Positions 1 to 7,283 are shown, counted from the first letter of the stretch. The stretch is DNA of 9,666 nucleotides from Lancefieldella parvula_C (GCF_000758945.1 NZ_JRND01000028.1:1-9666), one strand, 5' to 3'. The notes: a model not told the origin generated them from the letters alone. Made by a program: numbers and translations.

Positions 1-54
1 CGGTATTCGGTATTCGGTATTCGGTATTCGGTATTCGGTATTCGGTATTCGGTA
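1..54. repeat. 7-bp tandem repeat array, CGGTATT units
   Basis: Seven perfect head-to-tail copies of CGGTATT plus a partial eighth (CGGTA) fill the first 54 bases. The array starts at the window edge, so its true length is unknown. It lies beyond the terminator of the heat-shock operon, outside any gene seen here. A short perfect array like this is prone to copy-number change by slippage. Whether it sits in the promoter of a gene to the left cannot be seen. Confidence 0.95.
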
Positions 55-70
55 AATGGTAGTCGAATCC

Positions 71-111
71 AAAAAAACCAGCTCCCTGCATTTACGCGCG
101 GAGAGCTGGTT
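71..111 (-). terminator. Intrinsic terminator of the dnaK-grpE-dnaJ-hspR operon
   Basis: Read on the minus strand, a 9-bp perfect stem (AACCAGCTC at plus 76-84 pairing with GAGCTGGTT at 103-111) is followed by a run of seven T (plus-strand A at 71-77, the last two also in the stem). The inner 18 bases form a GC-containing loop. It begins about 30 bases after the hspR stop codon, where an operon terminator is expected. The plus-strand side has only a weak T stretch (115-118), so bidirectional action is unlikely. Confidence 0.9.
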
Positions 112-142
112 ATCTTTTGCTAGTAGCATTTGCCTCGTCGTC

Positions 143-616
143 TTACGATTCTTTTGGCTGCGCCGAATTGTCCTCGGCGGCGTTAGCGTCAGAAGGAGCG
201 GAGCTTGGCATGCCAAGTAGGCGCTGCATCACCATCTCTGGGCTGGTCTCGCTGTAGCGAACAAGCGAGGTGATACGCTCGCGCATGTGGTACTCATGGA
301 GCTCATCCTCAAGCACGCGAATACGTTCGCGCAGCTCATCGATAAGATCGTCCTTCTCGAGAGCTCGTTCACGCATGTCCAAAATGCGCACAACACCGGC
401 AAGATTGATGCCTTCGTCCGTCAACTTTGAGACAAGATTGAGACGGTCAATGTCCGCGCGAGAATACAGGCGCGTGTTGCCCCTGGAACGGCCAGGGTTG
501 ATCAGGCCCTTCTGCTCGTACACGCGCAGCGTCTGCGGATGCATGCCCGTGAGCTCGGCCGCAACGCTAATCATGTAGAGCGGCTTGTTACGACCGTCAT
601 CCTTCTTTCGAGCCAT
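143..616 (-). CDS. hspR: HspR, MerR-family heat-shock repressor
   Basis: A 157-residue protein. Residues about 11-80 form a MerR-type winged helix-turn-helix: the YMISVAAELTGMHPQTLRVYE stretch, then a GLINPGRSRGNTRLYS wing, then DEGINLAGVVRIL, all close to HspR of Streptomyces and Mycobacterium. Residues about 80-110 (RERALEKDD to EDELHEYHM) look like a coiled-coil dimerisation helix; the tail is Ser/Ala/Asp-rich. In known actinobacteria HspR binds HAIR inverted repeats upstream of dnaK and uses DnaK as co-repressor, closing a feedback loop. The start ATG overlaps the dnaJ stop by one base (TAATG), with an AGGAG ribosome site at plus 622-626, five bases upstream, so translation is probably coupled to dnaJ. 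Identification is confident; its operator here is not the standard one. Confidence 0.95.
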   Translation of the reverse strand: MARKKDDGRNKPLYMISVAAELTGMHPQTLRVYEQKGLINPGRSRGNTRLYSRADIDRLNLVSKLTDEGINLAGVVRILDMRERALEKDDLIDELRERIRVLEDELHEYHMRERITSLVRYSETSPEMVMQRLLGMPSSAPSDANAAEDNSAQPKES

Positions 617-1548
617 TACCGCTCCTCTCGGTAGCTGCGCTCGTCGGCGTCAAGCAGCGCCTGAAGAGCGTCTCGCTCCTTCTTGGAAAGTTTTGTTGGA
701 ACTTTAACGTCCACCGAAACGTACAGCGCGCCGCGAGTCGCAGGATCCTTTACGCGAGGAGCGCCCAAGTTCTTGAACCTAAACGTTTTTCCACTCTGTG
801 TACCTGCGGGAACCTTGAGTCGCACGGTAGTTCCGTCAGGCGTTGGCACGTCAACCGAAGTACCCAAAGCTGCCTCGTAGATGCTTACTGGCAGCTTCAT
901 GCGCACGTCAGCACCATCTCGCGAGAAGACCGGATGAGCTGCAACGTTGATGGTAACCACAAGGTTGCCTCGTGGACCGCCGTTAACGCCGTACTCGCCG
1001 TGCTTCTTGTAACGCAGCTTCATGCCATCGTAAGCACCAGCTGGCACTTTGATGGTCAGTGACTGCTCCTCACCAGTTGAAGGCACGCGATACGTTGCCT
1101 TACGAGAAGTTCCCTTAAATGACTCGTCAAACGACACATTTACGGACATAGTAAGGTCACTGCCTGCAACGGGACGGTTTGCTCGCCCGCCAAAGATATC
1201 GGCAAAGTCAAAGCCGCCGGCTCCCGCACCAGCACCGCCACCAAATCCGTTAAAGAAATCGGCAAAGTTGGCACCGTTTACGTTGGTGGTATAGGTGAAC
1301 CCACCCTGGCGACCACCAAATCCACCTCCAGGAATACCGCCAAATGCGAGCATCTGGTCATACTCCTGGCGCTTCTTATCATCAGAGAGCGTGTTGTACG
1401 CTTCCGAAATCTCTTTGAACTTGGCCTCATCGCCACCTCTATCGGGGTGGTATTTAGCTGCAAGTTTTCTAAACGCTTTTTGAATATCAGACTTCGAGGC
1501 GTCGCGCTTCACGCCAAGAACATCATAAAAAGTCTTACTACCTGCCAT
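616..1548 (-). CDS. dnaJ: DnaJ-family co-chaperone, class B (no zinc finger, CbpA-like)
   Basis: A 310-residue Hsp40 that stimulates DnaK ATP hydrolysis and delivers unfolded clients. The J domain covers residues about 5-68, with the HPD motif at 34-36. A Gly/Phe-rich linker follows (about 69-127, with GGG, GFGG and GAGAGAGG runs), then two beta-rich substrate domains (about 128-200 and 205-295, each with a VPAG motif). The protein has no cysteine at all, so the four CXXCXGXG zinc motifs of classical DnaJ are absent. It is also shorter than classical DnaJ (about 370-390). This makes it class B/CbpA-like, though it occupies the usual dnaJ slot. The ATG start is preceded directly by an in-frame TGA and by GGAGG nine bases upstream. 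It starts 32 bases after grpE. Confidence 0.94.
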   Translation of the reverse strand: MAGSKTFYDVLGVKRDASKSDIQKAFRKLAAKYHPDRGGDEAKFKEISEAYNTLSDDKKRQEYDQMLAFGGIPGGGFGGRQGGFTYTTNVNGANFADFFNGFGGGAGAGAGGFDFADIFGGRANRPVAGSDLTMSVNVSFDESFKGTSRKATYRVPSTGEEQSLTIKVPAGAYDGMKLRYKKHGEYGVNGGPRGNLVVTINVAAHPVFSRDGADVRMKLPVSIYEAALGTSVDVPTPDGTTVRLKVPAGTQSGKTFRFKNLGAPRVKDPATRGALYVSVDVKVPTKLSKKERDALQALLDADERSYREER

Positions 1549-1580
1549 TCAGCACGGCCTCCTCTCTAAACTACTCTGCC

Positions 1581-2420
1581 TTACTCGGTTGCGCCATTTG
1601 CGGCAGCGCCGTCTGCGCTGCCGTCAGCAGCCTCTGACTCAGCTGGACGCTTTGGACCACCGTGAGTAACAACGACCATTGCAGTGCGAATGTCCTTGCC
1701 TCCCATGCGATAACCCTTTTGGTACACCTGGGCGACGGTCTCATCATACGCCTGGGTATCCTCAATCTGGCTTACTGCCTGGTGAGATAGAGGATCAAAA
1801 GCCTCGCCAACAGGATTGACTACCTCAACGCCCTCTTTATTCAAGACGCCCACAAGCTTGTTGCACACCGCGGAGACGCCCTCAACAAACTGCTGAGCTG
1901 CAGGGTCTGTCAGGCTGTCCGCGTGCTCAATAGCGCGCTCCAGGTCATCAATAACAGGGAGCAGGTCAACTACCAGCTTCTCTGTTGCACGCTGACGCTC
2001 ATCAAGACGCTCCTGAGCGGTACGACGACGGTAGTTATCCCAGTCAGCCTGCAGGCGAAGGAAGCGATCATTTGCCTCAGCTGCCTGCTGCTTTGCTGCC
2101 TCAATCTGGTCAGCGACCGAGTCCAGCTCGTTCTGCAGGCGGTCGCGCTCCTGAGCTGCACGCTGGGCGTCGGCAGCAATCTCTGCCTCTGCCGTCTCTT
2201 CTCCACGACGAATTGCCTCAGCAATCATTTCTTCTTCGGTCATCGGACGGCCTGCGCCAGCCACGCCAGCTGCGCCGTTGGCAGCGGTCGCGTTGCCATC
2301 AAGCGTCTGACTTGCGGAACCATCCCCCACAACACCGACGGCACCTACGGTTTCATCACCGTTATTCTCGTTATCAAAGGAAGTGCCAACCTTGTTCTGA
2401 TCTGCTGTTGTCACTGCCAT
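1581..2420 (-). CDS. grpE: GrpE, nucleotide exchange factor of DnaK
   Basis: About 279 residues, long for GrpE (usually about 180-220) because of a low-complexity N-terminus rich in Gly, Ala, Val and acidic residues (first ~75). A long coiled coil follows (about residues 85-165, with QERDRLQNELDSVADQIEAA and the WDNYRRRT signature). The C-terminal beta domain carries FDPLSHQAVSQIE and VYQKGYRMGGKDIRTAMVVV, typical of GrpE. The protein dimer releases ADP from DnaK. The start is uncertain: GTG at 2421-2423 overlaps the ribosome site and is unlikely; ATG at 2418-2420 lies only two bases after GGGAGG; GTG at 2412-2414 has the best eight-base spacing. I list the ATG. There is a 117-base gap after dnaK and a 32-base gap before dnaJ. 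Confidence 0.95.
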   Translation of the reverse strand: MAVTTADQNKVGTSFDNENNGDETVGAVGVVGDGSASQTLDGNATAANGAAGVAGAGRPMTEEEMIAEAIRRGEETAEAEIAADAQRAAQERDRLQNELDSVADQIEAAKQQAAEANDRFLRLQADWDNYRRRTAQERLDERQRATEKLVVDLLPVIDDLERAIEHADSLTDPAAQQFVEGVSAVCNKLVGVLNKEGVEVVNPVGEAFDPLSHQAVSQIEDTQAYDETVAQVYQKGYRMGGKDIRTAMVVVTHGGPKRPAESEAADGSADGAAANGATE

Positions 2421-2439
2421 CACCTCCCTATGTGTAGAA

Positions 2440-2466
2440 GGCGGCCAAACGTTTCCGCCAGCCGCC
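2440..2466 (-). other. Inverted repeat in the dnaK-grpE gap
   Basis: GGCGGC at 2440-2445 pairs perfectly with GCCGCC at 2461-2466, with a further AAACGTTT palindrome at 2447-2454 inside. It lies in the 117-base gap between the dnaK stop and the grpE ribosome site. There is no T run on the minus side, so it does not look like a full terminator. It could be an mRNA processing or stability structure that sets the DnaK to GrpE ratio; this role is inference. Confidence 0.5.
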
Positions 2467-2537
2467 TCCGAGTCATATCACATTGTCTACCAGCTGCTGC
2501 ACCAAGTTACCCAAGCGCATGTGCCGAGAAACTCAGA

Positions 2538-4442
2538 TTAGTTCTGGTTCTTATCGTCGTCGACAACCTCGTAGTCTGCATCAACAACATCTGGCTCAGA
2601 AGGGTTGCTTGCTGCGCCGTTGTTGCCTGCGGTCTGAGCCTGAGCGTCTGCATAGACAATCTCTGCGAGCTTCTGACCAACCTCAGTGAGCTTCTCGCCA
2701 GCCTTCTTGATTGCCTCAATGTCGGAGCCGTCAAGTGCGGTCTTTGCCTCAGCAACTGCCTCTTCAACAGCCTTCTTCTGATCCTCAGGAACCTTATCGC
2801 CAAGGTCTTTGACGGTCTGCTCGGTGCTGTATGCCAGGGAGTCTACCTGGTTGCGGACCTCAATCTCGTCCTTACGCTTCTTGTCTTCCTCAGCGTGGGA
2901 CTCTGCGTCCTTGACCATGCGGTCAACTTCCTCGTCGGACAGAGCGGTGGAGCCAGAAATGGTGATCTCCTGGGACTTGTCGGTTGCCTTGTCCTTAGCG
3001 GTGACCTTCAGGATGCCGTTTGCGTCGATGTCAAAGGTAACCTCAATCTGAGGAATGCCACGCTGAGCAGCAGGAATGCCGGTAAGGTTGAACTTACCAA
3101 GGCTCTTGTTGTCAGAAGCCATCTCGCGCTCGCCCTGGAGGACGTGAATCTCAACGGAGGTCTGGTTGTCAGCTGCGGTGGAGTAAACCTTTGTGCTGGA
3201 AGTTGGAATGGTGGTGTTGCGGTCGATGACCTTGTCAACAACGCCGCCGAGGGTCTCAACGCCCAGGGACAGTGGGGTTACGTCCAGCAGCAGGATGCCG
3301 GAAACGTCGCCAGTAAGAACGCCACCCTGAACAGCTGCGCCGTCTGCAACAACCTCGTCTGGGTTGACGGACATGTTAGGCTGCTTGCCGGTCATGCTCT
3401 TGACCAGGTCCTGAACAGCTGGCATACGAGTGGAGCCGCCGACCAGAATGACCTCGCTGACGTCAGAGAGCTGGAGGCCTGCGTCCTGAAGCGCCTTGGT
3501 TACAGGAGCCTTGCAGCGGTCGAGAAGATCGCGGGTGATGCGCTCAAACTCTGCACGAGTCAGAGTGTAGTCAAGGTGCTTAGGACCAGATGCATCTGCG
3601 GTGATGAATGGCAGGTTGATCTGTGCCTGCTGAGCGCTGGAGAGCTCCTTCTTGGCATTCTCTGCAGCCTCCTTGAGGCGCTGAAGTGCCATTGGATCCT
3701 TGCGGAGGTCAATGCTGTTATCGGAGTTGAACTTGTCTGCAAGCCAGTCGATAACACGCTGATCCCAGTCATCGCCGCCCAGGTGGTTGTCGCCGTTGGT
3801 TGCAAGAACCTCAACAACGCCGTCTGCAAGGTCAAGCAGGGAGACGTCGAAGGTACCGCCACCGAGGTCGAAGACGAGAACCTTGTGATCCTGGTCCTTC
3901 TTGTCCAGACCATAAGCAAGAGCTGCTGCGGTTGGCTCGTTGACAATACGCTGAACGTTGAGGCCAGCAATCTTACCTGCGTCCTTGGTTGCCTGACGCT
4001 GTGCGTCGTTGAAGTATGCTGGGACAGTGATGACAGCGTCGGTTACAGGCTCACCGAGGTACTTCTCGGCGTCTGCCTTCATCTTTGCAAGAGTCATAGC
4101 GCTGATCTGCTCTGGAGTGTAGTCAACGCCGTCAATCTCGACAACTGCGCGACCGTCGGTGCCAGCCTTGACCTTGTAAGGGACGGTCTTAATCTCAGAC
4201 TGAACCTCGTCAAACTTGCGGCCCATGAAACGCTTGATGGAGAAGACGGTGTTTACAGGATTGGTGACAGCCTGGTTCTTTGCTGCCTTACCAACAATGC
4301 GGTCACCGTCAGCACGGAAGCCGACGACGGAAGGAGTTGTGCGGTCTCCCTCTGCGTTAACGATAATAGTTGGCTCTCCACCCTCGAGGACAGCCATAGC
4401 TGAGTTTGTAGTACCCAGGTCAATTCCAAGAATCTTACCCAT
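2538..4442 (-). CDS. dnaK: DnaK, Hsp70 chaperone
   Basis: A 634-residue cytoplasmic Hsp70. The ATPase domain (about 1-380) has the three nucleotide-binding signatures: DLGTTNS at 8-14, DLGGGTFDVS at 192-201 and VGGSTRMP at 334-341. The interdomain linker ILLLDVTPLS is at 383-392, followed by the substrate-binding sheet domain (TTIPT, QGERE, FDIDANGIL) and a helical lid. The acidic tail ends in VVDADYEVVDDDK, as in other DnaK proteins. NHLGGDDWDQRVIDWL resembles actinobacterial DnaK, but residues about 76-104 carry an extra stretch between the RFMG and DGVDYTPEQIS motifs that typical Gram-positive DnaK lacks. The ATG start has AGGA nine bases upstream. It is the first gene of the heat-shock operon and sits 185 bases after the aldolase gene. 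Confidence 0.98.
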   Translation of the reverse strand: MGKILGIDLGTTNSAMAVLEGGEPTIIVNAEGDRTTPSVVGFRADGDRIVGKAAKNQAVTNPVNTVFSIKRFMGRKFDEVQSEIKTVPYKVKAGTDGRAVVEIDGVDYTPEQISAMTLAKMKADAEKYLGEPVTDAVITVPAYFNDAQRQATKDAGKIAGLNVQRIVNEPTAAALAYGLDKKDQDHKVLVFDLGGGTFDVSLLDLADGVVEVLATNGDNHLGGDDWDQRVIDWLADKFNSDNSIDLRKDPMALQRLKEAAENAKKELSSAQQAQINLPFITADASGPKHLDYTLTRAEFERITRDLLDRCKAPVTKALQDAGLQLSDVSEVILVGGSTRMPAVQDLVKSMTGKQPNMSVNPDEVVADGAAVQGGVLTGDVSGILLLDVTPLSLGVETLGGVVDKVIDRNTTIPTSSTKVYSTAADNQTSVEIHVLQGEREMASDNKSLGKFNLTGIPAAQRGIPQIEVTFDIDANGILKVTAKDKATDKSQEITISGSTALSDEEVDRMVKDAESHAEEDKKRKDEIEVRNQVDSLAYSTEQTVKDLGDKVPEDQKKAVEEAVAEAKTALDGSDIEAIKKAGEKLTEVGQKLAEIVYADAQAQTAGNNGAASNPSEPDVVDADYEVVDDDKNQN

Positions 4443-4627
4443 TGTGAATCATCCTTTCCTATGTACGTGTTCCGTTTGGCGAGAAACCCCACAGGTAGAT
4501 GACCTAAAAAGGGGCACAAGCTAACCGTGAACACATACCGTGTTTCTGCTTTACGGTTTTGCTTATACCCCTATGTCTGACTTATATACATAATCTAAGT
4601 CAGTTTGTAGTAGATTTTTTAAATTCC
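4443..4627 (-). promoter_or_regulatory. dnaK upstream region, candidate heat-shock promoter and operator
   Basis: These 185 bases separate the aldolase stop from dnaK and should hold the operon promoter. No HAIR (CTTGAGT-N7-ACTCAAG) or CIRCE element is visible. A nested repeat cluster is present at 4523-4558: outer arms AACCGT/ACGGTT, an inner AACAC/GTGTT hairpin, and ACCGTG repeated 13 bases apart at 4524 and 4537. On the minus strand a weak candidate -35 (TTCACG) overlaps one repeat, with a poor -10 (TTTAGG) 17 bases on. TATAAG boxes lie further upstream. The promoter assignment is tentative; the repeats themselves are directly seen. Confidence 0.4.
4577..4603. repeat. 8-bp inverted repeat between the aldolase gene and dnaK
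   Basis: CTGACTTA (4577-4584) and TAAGTCAG (4596-4603) form a perfect 8-bp dyad with an 11-base AT-rich spacer. It starts 25 bases after the aldolase stop codon. The minus strand has no T run after it, so it is not a standard terminator; it could be a protein-binding site or an mRNA 3' end structure. Confidence 0.6.
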
Positions 4628-5296
4628 TTATCCCAGCAACGTATCTCTACCGTAAGCCTCACGCCATGCAACAGAGAACTCATCAACGGCAGTCTTTGTA
4701 CCAGGGTGATCCATCATGGTATAGACAATATCAGGTGGAAGAGTAACTGCATCGATACCTGCAGAAATAAGCGCATGAACCTGCTCGGTATTCTTAAACG
4801 ATGCGGCAAGAATCTTAGAATTCAGCCCGTGGGTTTCAAGCATCTGCATAAGATCAAAAACCTGACCGATGCCATCGCCGTAGTTGCACATGCGGTTGAC
4901 ATAAGGGGCCAGGTAATCTGCACCGTTCATGGCTGCAAGGAATGCCTCATCAGCGGAATAGATGGCGGTTGCAAGAACACCAAGACCCTCGGACTTGAGC
5001 TGTTTAATTGCTTTGTATCCGTTGCGGGTAACAGGAATCTTCACATAGGTATTCTCGGGACGCAGACCACATATATAACGAGCCTCTTCCAACATCTTCT
5101 GATAGTCAGTTGAAACAACCTGCACAAAGAACTTCTGCTCAGGAAGCAAATAATCTACGAAATCCTTAATTACCTGCTCAGGTTGCTTTCCACTTCTAGT
5201 GATAATTGCGGGGTTGGTGGTAACTCCATCAATAGTCAAAAGCTCATCAAGCTGCTTAACTGCCTCAAGATCGGCTGTATCCAGAATAAACTCCAT
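4628..5296 (-). CDS. fsa: Fructose-6-phosphate aldolase / transaldolase-like protein
   Basis: A 222-residue class I aldolase of the small transaldolase (FSA/TalC) family. These enzymes either cleave fructose 6-phosphate to dihydroxyacetone and glyceraldehyde 3-phosphate or transfer dihydroxyacetone units in the pentose phosphate pathway. The sequence aligns by eye with E. coli FsaA over its full length. D6 (LDTAD), the TTNP motif (26-29), Q59, the Schiff-base lysine K86 in VKIPVT, the YLAPYVNR motif with Y132, and the LAASFK motif are all present. Y132 matches the tyrosine typical of FSA, where classical transaldolase has phenylalanine, favouring aldolase activity, although many such proteins are annotated transaldolase. 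The ATG has GGAG eight bases upstream. It is a single gene between the two-component system and dnaK. Confidence 0.9.
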   Translation of the reverse strand: MEFILDTADLEAVKQLDELLTIDGVTTNPAIITRSGKQPEQVIKDFVDYLLPEQKFFVQVVSTDYQKMLEEARYICGLRPENTYVKIPVTRNGYKAIKQLKSEGLGVLATAIYSADEAFLAAMNGADYLAPYVNRMCNYGDGIGQVFDLMQMLETHGLNSKILAASFKNTEQVHALISAGIDAVTLPPDIVYTMMDHPGTKTAVDEFSVAWREAYGRDTLLG

Positions 5297-5340
5297 GCTT
5301 GGCTCTCCTTTATCACTAGAGCATCTGTGTGCTAAGAACT

Positions 5341-5368
5341 ATTCTAGCCGTTGTACTTCTCGCCATAA
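5341..5368 (-). promoter_or_regulatory. Candidate promoter for the aldolase gene
   Basis: On the minus strand a good -10 box, TAGAAT (plus 5341-5346), is preceded by 16 bases and a weak -35, TTATGG (plus 5363-5368). It lies in the 116-base gap between the kinase stop and the aldolase start, 45 bases before the start codon. The -10 matches the sigma-70 consensus at five of six positions; the -35 only at three. Confidence 0.4.
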
Positions 5369-5412
5369 GCTGATATTTCGTCTTATATCCAAACGGCGGC
5401 GCATGTGAAGTG

Positions 5413-6573
5413 CTAATCGGAATCTACAGCGTCTACCAGTGGAATTCTGATTGTAAATACAGAACCCTGAGGGTTGTTTTCAGAGACTGTGATTGAAGCT
5501 CCATGTCGCTTTAAGATGGTTTTAACCAGTGAGAGGCCAATGCCTGCACCGCCAAACTCTCTGGATCGTGACTTATTCACCCTGTAGAACGGTTCAAAAA
5601 TAAGCTCTCTTTGCTCAGGAGCTATGCCCACTCCCGTATCGGCAATTATAATCACGCCTTCTTGACCCCTGGTTTCTAGGGTAATGTTAACTGAGCCTTC
5701 TTCATTGTTATAACGAATGGCATTCTCCACCAAATTATAAAGAGCTCGATATAGCAGATTGGTATTTCCTTTAACGATAAAGGTCTGTGCCTCAGATTGT
5801 GTATCAGAATGTGCATCAATCTGCGTGTTAACCTGCACGTTTACCATATTATTTTGAGCAACCGATTCAAGATCATCCACGACCGTTTTAATTACTGAAT
5901 CAAGAGAAACGTCCTCAGCCTCTCCTAGCTCAGATGTCTCCGCAAATTCCAAAAGGTCAGTGATGATGGAAGATAGACGGTCAATGTATGTCTCCATCGT
6001 AGTTACAAGCTCGTCATATTCATGCTGTTCGCGTTTCTTTTTCTTAAAAACATCCAGCTTGGTCCTTAGTACGGTAATTGGCGTTCTGAGCTCATGAGCT
6101 GCGCTAGCCGAAAAACGCCTCTGCATTGCAAATGCTTCATCTAGTTGCTCAGTCATCTGATTAAATGACTTAACCAGCTCTTGAATCTCTTCTCCACCGC
6201 CCTCAATTTCAATGGAATCAGACAAGGTATTTGGGCTAATTTCTTTCATATGAGCAGAGAGTTGTTGAACTGGCTTGGTATAGTGACCAATTAAAAAGTA
6301 AGCTACACAGCTTCCTGCAACAATCACAAAGAGCAAGATGCCTAGCGCGTCAAACAAAATAGAGCGTTCGATAGTATCTACATCCAAAACGATAGAAAGA
6401 GCTCCCTGATTGATGGCGTTGGCTGCAGCTAGTTCCAGCAGCTCAGAAGTCGAGCGATACACAAGCCAGGTCAAAACAACGCAACAGCACACCAATAAGC
6501 CCACCATAAGAAGGGTGAGTTGGGCACGTATCGAGCGCATTGGCTTTGGGATTATTTCACGTATCTTAGTCAT
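5413..6573 (-). CDS. Two-component sensor histidine kinase
   Basis: A 386-residue membrane kinase. Two membrane helices (about 18-39 and 73-95) flank a short external loop of some 33 residues. A HAMP-like linker follows (about 96-150), then the dimerisation domain with phospho-acceptor H160 in the motif AAHELRTPIT. The ATPase domain has an N box (NLVENAIRYN, N284), G1 (DTGVGI, 312-317), F box (FEPFYR) and G2 (GGAGIGLSLV, 341-350). All catalytic boxes are intact. Helix 1 has three adjacent cysteines (29-31) and helix 2 another (C89), which is unusual. The start ATG overlaps the regulator stop by eight bases (ATGACTAA), with GAGGG six bases upstream, so the two are co-translated. The signal sensed is unknown; the small external loop suggests membrane or redox sensing rather than a large ligand. 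Confidence 0.93.
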   Translation of the reverse strand: MTKIREIIPKPMRSIRAQLTLLMVGLLVCCCVVLTWLVYRSTSELLELAAANAINQGALSIVLDVDTIERSILFDALGILLFVIVAGSCVAYFLIGHYTKPVQQLSAHMKEISPNTLSDSIEIEGGGEEIQELVKSFNQMTEQLDEAFAMQRRFSASAAHELRTPITVLRTKLDVFKKKKREQHEYDELVTTMETYIDRLSSIITDLLEFAETSELGEAEDVSLDSVIKTVVDDLESVAQNNMVNVQVNTQIDAHSDTQSEAQTFIVKGNTNLLYRALYNLVENAIRYNNEEGSVNITLETRGQEGVIIIADTGVGIAPEQRELIFEPFYRVNKSRSREFGGAGIGLSLVKTILKRHGASITVSENNPQGSVFTIRIPLVDAVDSD

Positions 6574-7246
6574 CGCTGTCCCTCTTAAAGCAATAACCCT
6601 CTCCTACTTTGTTAGAAATTGGGTCATATCCAAGAGCTTCTCGTAACTTTTTTCGTACCGAAAAAATGTGAACACGCACAGAATTGCTGAATAAGTCCAC
6701 GTTGCTATCCCACGCATGAGTCATGAGCTCTTCACTGCTCACAACCGCTCCAGCATGTCGCATCAGATACTCTAAAATTGCGAGTTCTTTCTTGGTGAAA
6801 TTAACCTGAGCATCTCCAACAAAAACTTGTCGAGCCGTAGTGTCAAACCGAAGTTCTCCCAACGTCAAAGACGCTTCTCCATGCGTATATTCACGGCGCA
6901 AGAGCGTCCTAATACGGGCCTCGAGCTCACCAAACGCAAAGGGTTTTATAAGGTAGTCATCAGCACCTGCATCTAATCCAACAATGCGATCAGACACCGA
7001 TGAACGCGCAGAAAGAATCAGCACCTTAGTCTCTGAGTGCTCCGCTCGTAGCGTACGCAGCAAATCAAGCCCATCGATGCCAGGAAGGTTAAGGTCAAGT
7101 AGAATCAGGTCATATTGCTCAAGCTGAGCCATTTCAAGAGCCTGAGTGCCGTTGTCGACAAGATCAACGTAATAACCGTCCAGCTCAAGCCCCTCTCCAA
7201 TGGAGGCAAGAAGCTCTTTTTCATCTTCCACTACAAGGATTTTCAA
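6566..7246 (-). CDS. OmpR/PhoB-family response regulator
   Basis: A 226-residue transcription factor paired with the kinase encoded next. The receiver domain (about 1-115) has acidic residues E7, D8 and E9, phosphorylation site D51 in LLDLNLP, switch residue S79, and the DDYLIKPF motif with K101. The C-terminal winged helix (about 127-222) carries LTLGELRFD, LTKKELAILEYL-like and SVRVHIFSVRKKL stretches and ends GEGYCFK, as in OmpR/PhoB DNA-binding domains. The start codon is TTG: no ATG or GTG is in frame nearby, the family normally begins MKILVVEDE, and an AAGGGA ribosome site lies just upstream. Regulators of this family bind direct repeats about 11 bp apart, which is relevant to the repeats upstream of the redox genes. 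Targets are unknown. Confidence 0.94.
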   Translation of the reverse strand: MKILVVEDEKELLASIGEGLELDGYYVDLVDNGTQALEMAQLEQYDLILLDLNLPGIDGLDLLRTLRAEHSETKVLILSARSSVSDRIVGLDAGADDYLIKPFAFGELEARIRTLLRREYTHGEASLTLGELRFDTTARQVFVGDAQVNFTKKELAILEYLMRHAGAVVSSEELMTHAWDSNVDLFSNSVRVHIFSVRKKLREALGYDPISNKVGEGYCFKRDSDD

Positions 7247-7283
7247 TTCTTCCCTTTCAAATGCAGCTTGATGCTATTTGCAA

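Noticed and set aside
1..54. The 7-bp array as a CRISPR array or origin iterons.
   Set aside because: There are no spacers between units and the unit is far too short for CRISPR; no replication gene or DnaA box cluster is seen beside it.
1970..2224. Arg/Gln-rich frames overlapping grpE, dnaK and the lipoprotein gene in shifted frames.
   Set aside because: Low-complexity composition and complete overlap with confident genes mark them as frame shadows.
1923..4403. An 826-codon open frame on the plus strand, antisense to grpE and dnaK.
   Set aside because: It spans two well-supported genes and the gap between them, is very rich in Leu, Val and Cys, has no recognisable domain, and long antisense frames opposite dnaK are a known effect of its codon use.
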